Under the pieces are notes generated by a model. It made no database searches, was not told the DNA's origin, and was given only the letters and a program-made list of their open reading frames with translations. Shown here in pieces: positions 60,401 through 62,139 of a DNA stretch of 62,139 nucleotides. Within the stretch, counting starts at the first letter, position 1. Every line of letters starts with the position of its first letter. The DNA comes from an uncultured Clostridia bacterium (lineage in GTDB: Bacteria; Bacillota; Clostridia; TANB77; CAG-508): assembly GCA_934155625.1 (NCBI GenBank), contig CAKPHD010000003.1, forward strand, positions 1-62,139, read 5' to 3'. The position numbers and the translations under genes were made by a program.

Positions 60401-61774
60401 TTTTGCAAATGTCTCAATAAATGATCCACATCCTGATGAACATGCTTCGTTTAGCATGATATTATCAATTGTCTTATTTTTTAATTTGATATATTTCATG
60501 TCTTGTCCACCAATATCAACAATGCTTGTTACTTTTGGTTCAAATTTCTTTGCTGCCGTATAATGTGCTATTGTTTCTATCTCATTTAAGTCTACATTTA
60601 ATGCTGTTTGTATTAATTTTTCTCCATATCCTGTAACTCCACTATAACGTATTACTGCATCTTTTGGCATAACAGAATATAGTTTTTTTAGCATCTCAAT
60701 AATGCTTTCAAGTGGTTTTCCACCATTTCCTTGATATGCTGAATACAATAATGCTCCATCTCTATCTGTCACAACCAATTTTGATGTTGTTGAACCTGCA
60801 TCTATTCCTATAAAACAATCTCCTTTATGTTCTGATAAAGGCTTTTTTTCTACTTTGTCTTTGTCATGTCTTGTTTTAAATTCTTCATATTCCGCATTTG
60901 TTGTAAATAACGGCTTTAGTGGTTGTGTTGTTGTATCATGAGATTGTCTTAATACTTGTATCTTGCTTTTTAATTTTTCCACACTAATTGGGTTCATGTC
61001 TTTTGCATCTAAACAAGCACCTTTTGCAACTAATAAGTGTGCTTCTTCTGGTACTATAGTTTGTTCTGGTGTTAAGTGTAATGTTTCTACAAATCTTTTT
61101 CTTAGTTCTGGCAAATATGTAAGTGGACCACCTAAAAATGCTACATTTCCTCTAATTGGCCTTCCACAAGCTAGACCTGATATTGTTTGATTTACAACTG
61201 CCTGTAAAATAGATACAGCTATATCTTCTTTTGCTGCACCTTCATTTAATAATGGTTGTACATCAGTTTTTGCAAAAACTCCACATCTTGAAGCTATTGG
61301 ATATATTGTTTGATATCCTTTTGCTAATTCATTTAAACCTGCTGTGTCTGTATTTAATAATGATGCCATTTGATCCAAAAATGCACCTGTTCCACCAGCA
61401 CATGTTCCATTCATACGTTGTTCTATTGATTTTCCAAAATATATTATTTTAGCATCTTCTCCGCCAAGTTCTATTACTACATCAGTTTGTGGTATATATC
61501 TCTCTACTGCTCTTTTACATGCTACTACTTCTTGAATAAATGGTACATCTAAAAATCTTGCTGTACTCATTGCCCCTGAACCTGTTAATGCTATTGTAAA
61601 TTGTTTGTCTTTATATTTTTCTACTAATTCTTCTAGTACCTTACATACAGTATTTTTTGTATCTGAATAATGTCTTTCATATGATGTATATATTTCTTCT
61701 AAATTTTCATTCATTACTGCTATTTTTACTGTTGTTGAACCTACGTCCATTCCTATATGTACTATTTTACTCAT
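57446..61774 (-). CDS. Giant 2-hydroxyacyl-CoA dehydratase activase-like protein (two ASKHA domains plus DUF2229-type domain)
   Basis: About 1,442 residues from ATG 61774. Two BcrA/BadF/HgdC-type ASKHA ATPase domains stand in tandem: VHIGMDVGSTTVKIAVMNEN with NGTCAGGTGAFLDQMASLLN, and FIGIDAGSTTSKLVVTDRDG with EACSSGCGSFIETFAKSLNL. Both keep the glycine-rich hinge with bridging Cys for a [4Fe-4S] cluster. The C-terminal 800 residues contain a DUF2229/dehydratase-like region with Cys-rich HTRCNGCENHCQLTINRF. Family members activate 2-hydroxyacyl-CoA dehydratases in amino-acid fermentation; the fused form is common in Clostridia and has unknown substrate. GAGAAAAAT is 1-3 bases from 61774, with AAGGA 11-12 bases away. 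A 5-codon ATG AGA AAA ATA TGA mini-frame overlaps the start. Confidence 0.9.
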   Translation of the reverse strand: MSKIVHIGMDVGSTTVKIAVMNENLEEIYTSYERHYSDTKNTVCKVLEELVEKYKDKQFTIALTGSGAMSTARFLDVPFIQEVVACKRAVERYIPQTDVVIELGGEDAKIIYFGKSIEQRMNGTCAGGTGAFLDQMASLLNTDTAGLNELAKGYQTIYPIASRCGVFAKTDVQPLLNEGAAKEDIAVSILQAVVNQTISGLACGRPIRGNVAFLGGPLTYLPELRKRFVETLHLTPEQTIVPEEAHLLVAKGACLDAKDMNPISVEKLKSKIQVLRQSHDTTTQPLKPLFTTNAEYEEFKTRHDKDKVEKKPLSEHKGDCFIGIDAGSTTSKLVVTDRDGALLYSAYQGNGGKPLESIIEMLKKLYSVMPKDAVIRYSGVTGYGEKLIQTALNVDLNEIETIAHYTAAKKFEPKVTSIVDIGGQDMKYIKLKNKTIDNIMLNEACSSGCGSFIETFAKSLNLSIEEFVKEALEAQNPVDLGSRCTVFMNSKIKQAQKEGYSVGDISAGLSYSVIKNAIQKVMKIRDVKKLGSHIVVQGGTFYNEAVLRAFELIVGRNVIRPDIAGLMGAYGMALLACEQYEANMDMEYHSTLATIEEIDKLDIKVTHTRCNGCENHCQLTINRFSNGKRHISGNRCEKGEGIVNEHKDLPNLVKYKYERIFDYTPLEEKDAPRGTIGIPRVLNMYEDYPFWFTLFTNLGFRVIISEKSTRKIYEKGIESMPSESVCYPAKLSHGHVISLIQKGIKTIFYPCMPYSRKEYQDANNRYNCPIVISYSEVLKNNVEELKADDIKFMNPFLPFESKALLKRMMELPEFEEYKFTRKELKTAIEKAQVEYQKCREDIHNKGKETVEYIEKNNLRGIVLSGRPYHIDPEINHGIDTLITSLGMCVLTEDSVADKTLPERPLRVVDQWMFHSRLYAAADFVGRHDNLELVQINSFGCGVDAVTTDEVEEILTSFGKMYTLIKIDEVNNLGAVRIRLRSLLASINKRLNSKKDEKENGEYYLKRNSFTEEMKKEYVILIPQMAPIHFDFIEPVLQSEGYKAKLLRECTPHTIETGLKYVNNDACYPSIITTGQMVEALESGEYDVNKTALIMSQTGGGCRATNYIGFIRKALKDAGFEQVPVISFNVVGMEKNPGFKLTISLAEKLIKAMVLADLLQKMLYKNRAYEKNKGETEKLFNEWMEKAIKLAIKSSAKEFSAGIYQMVEDFEKIEWNANQEKPKVGIVGEILIKYHPFGNNYVANLLEKEGAEVVLPDFMGFVKYVTANGVIANRLLKGRQMKSIISQTGIKLINLFEKDAKKALEKSKKGYLPTCDIWHLADNVQSVLSTGNQTGEGWFLTAEMLEYMENGIQNIVCVQPFACLPNHVVGKGVIKTIRDTYPDANIVPVDYDPGASEANQTNRIKLLMTVAKDNLKVKQKEKKVLQKENEKSLEKKDKIEKKS

Positions 61775-61901
61775 ATTTTTCTCATTCCTTATCCTTAAAC
61801 ATTTTTCAATTCTTTGGGCTAATATATCATAATTGTTAATTTTTTTCAAGTTATCAAAACTCGATTTTATTATACAAAATAATTGTGAACAAATTGTGAA
61901 T

Positions 61902-61931
61902 TTGACATTTTTATGTTAAATGTGGTACAAT
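61902..61931 (+). promoter_or_regulatory. Promoter of the 35-residue peptide gene
   Basis: TTGACA (61902-61907), 18-base spacer, TACAAT (61926-61931), 34 bases before the start codon. Confidence 0.65.
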
Positions 61932-61965
61932 TTATAAGAATAAACATCTTAAGGAGGATACACCA

Positions 61966-62073
61966 ATGTACAAAAGAAATATTAGCAAAAGGGAAAAAGC
62001 GGAACAGGCATTTAATTATGCTCGTGCAATAATCGTAAGTATTTGCATTTTAATTTTACTTTTTTCTTGTTAG
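61966..62073 (+). CDS. 35-residue membrane peptide
   Basis: ATG 61966, TAG 62071-62073. It encodes MYKRNISKREKAEQAFNYAR followed by a 15-residue hydrophobic segment ending LLFSC. AAGGAGGATACACCA precedes ATG with good spacing, a promoter lies at 61902-61931 and a strong terminator at 62082-62113, so the unit is complete and independent. Basic N-terminus inside, one helix, C-terminal Cys. No family recognised; could be a small regulatory membrane protein. Too short for standard gene callers. Confidence 0.7.
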   Translation: MYKRNISKREKAEQAFNYARAIIVSICILILLFSC

Positions 62074-62081
62074 TATATTTC

Positions 62082-62113
62082 AAAAAAGCTACCTATATTA
62101 AGGTAGCTTTTTT
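62082..62113 (+). terminator. Terminator of the 35-residue peptide gene
   Basis: AAAAAAGCTACCT and AGGTAGCTTTTTT form a 13-bp perfect stem with a 6-base loop; the T-run completes an intrinsic terminator. Confidence 0.9.
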
Positions 62114-62139
62114 ATATAGTAGGAAAGTTCTCCTTGTAG

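Overview
The window reads as chromosomal DNA of a low-GC (about 30% by eye) endospore-forming member of the Clostridia, probably an uncultured gut lineage. The evidence is the sporulation set (SpoVT, the CotJA-CotJB-CotJC coat operon, YtvI), Gram-positive style promoters and Shine-Dalgarno sites, the rimP-nusA-rnpM-infB-rbfA-nrnA-truB order, tig-clpP-clpX, MutS2, and an HPF-type hibernation factor. No plasmid, phage or transposase gene is visible. I cannot name the genus from sequence alone.

Layout. 1-4.1 kb: hpf (cut by the window edge), mutS2, spoVT and tmRNA. 4.1-9.1 kb: accessory block with an anchored protein broken by a frameshift, a zinc-ribbon membrane protein, guanine deaminase, a DnaB-type ATPase without the usual N-domain, and a twice-frameshifted M14 peptidase. 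9.1-15.9 kb: YihY membrane protein, a TetR regulator with a YhgE/Pip exporter, clpB under a CIRCE-like operator, tRNA-Tyr and tRNA-Met. 16-27.7 kb: cotJABC, tsaC, a MATE transporter fused to a cytidylate-kinase-like domain, secA, and a pair encoding a ClpX-like ATPase without zinc finger and a beta-CASP RNase. 27.8-37.5 kb: ytvI, a CBS protein, a PHP phosphoesterase, a thymidylate-kinase-like gene, guaA, murD with a CMP-kinase-like gene, and two microprotein genes. 37.5-51 kb: clpX, clpP, tig, a polysaccharide deacetylase, metG, and the translation/transcription operon from rimP to truB. 51-62 kb: two tandem surface proteins with FGE/SUMF1 (C-type-lectin-like) domains, asd-dapA (lysine/diaminopimelate pathway), a CmpB-type membrane protein, a giant CoA-dehydratase-activase-like protein, and a 35-residue membrane peptide.

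What ordinary gene calling does not explain. (1) Ten intergenic loci carry 18 copies of a palindromic repeat with core GGGACCGGTTCT. The flanking arms vary in sequence but usually stay complementary; two loci are exact 36-bp tandem duplications. This looks like a REP-type family, but no RAYT transposase is in the window. (2) Two intergenic elements at about 29.7 and 43.8 kb share a conserved core inside long terminal stems, and one internal stem differs by four compensatory base-pair changes. This is strong internal evidence for an undescribed structured RNA. A third element at 37.1 kb folds as a three-way junction closed by a perfect 24-bp stem and may be a distant relative. (3) All three frameshifts in the window fit insertion of a single C directly before GG, which suggests either a systematic sequencing artefact or an unusual mutation or decoding signature. 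(4) Several fusions or trimmed proteins merit attention: the MATE-kinase fusion, the DnaB-like protein with a novel C-terminal half, and the ClpX-like/beta-CASP pair.
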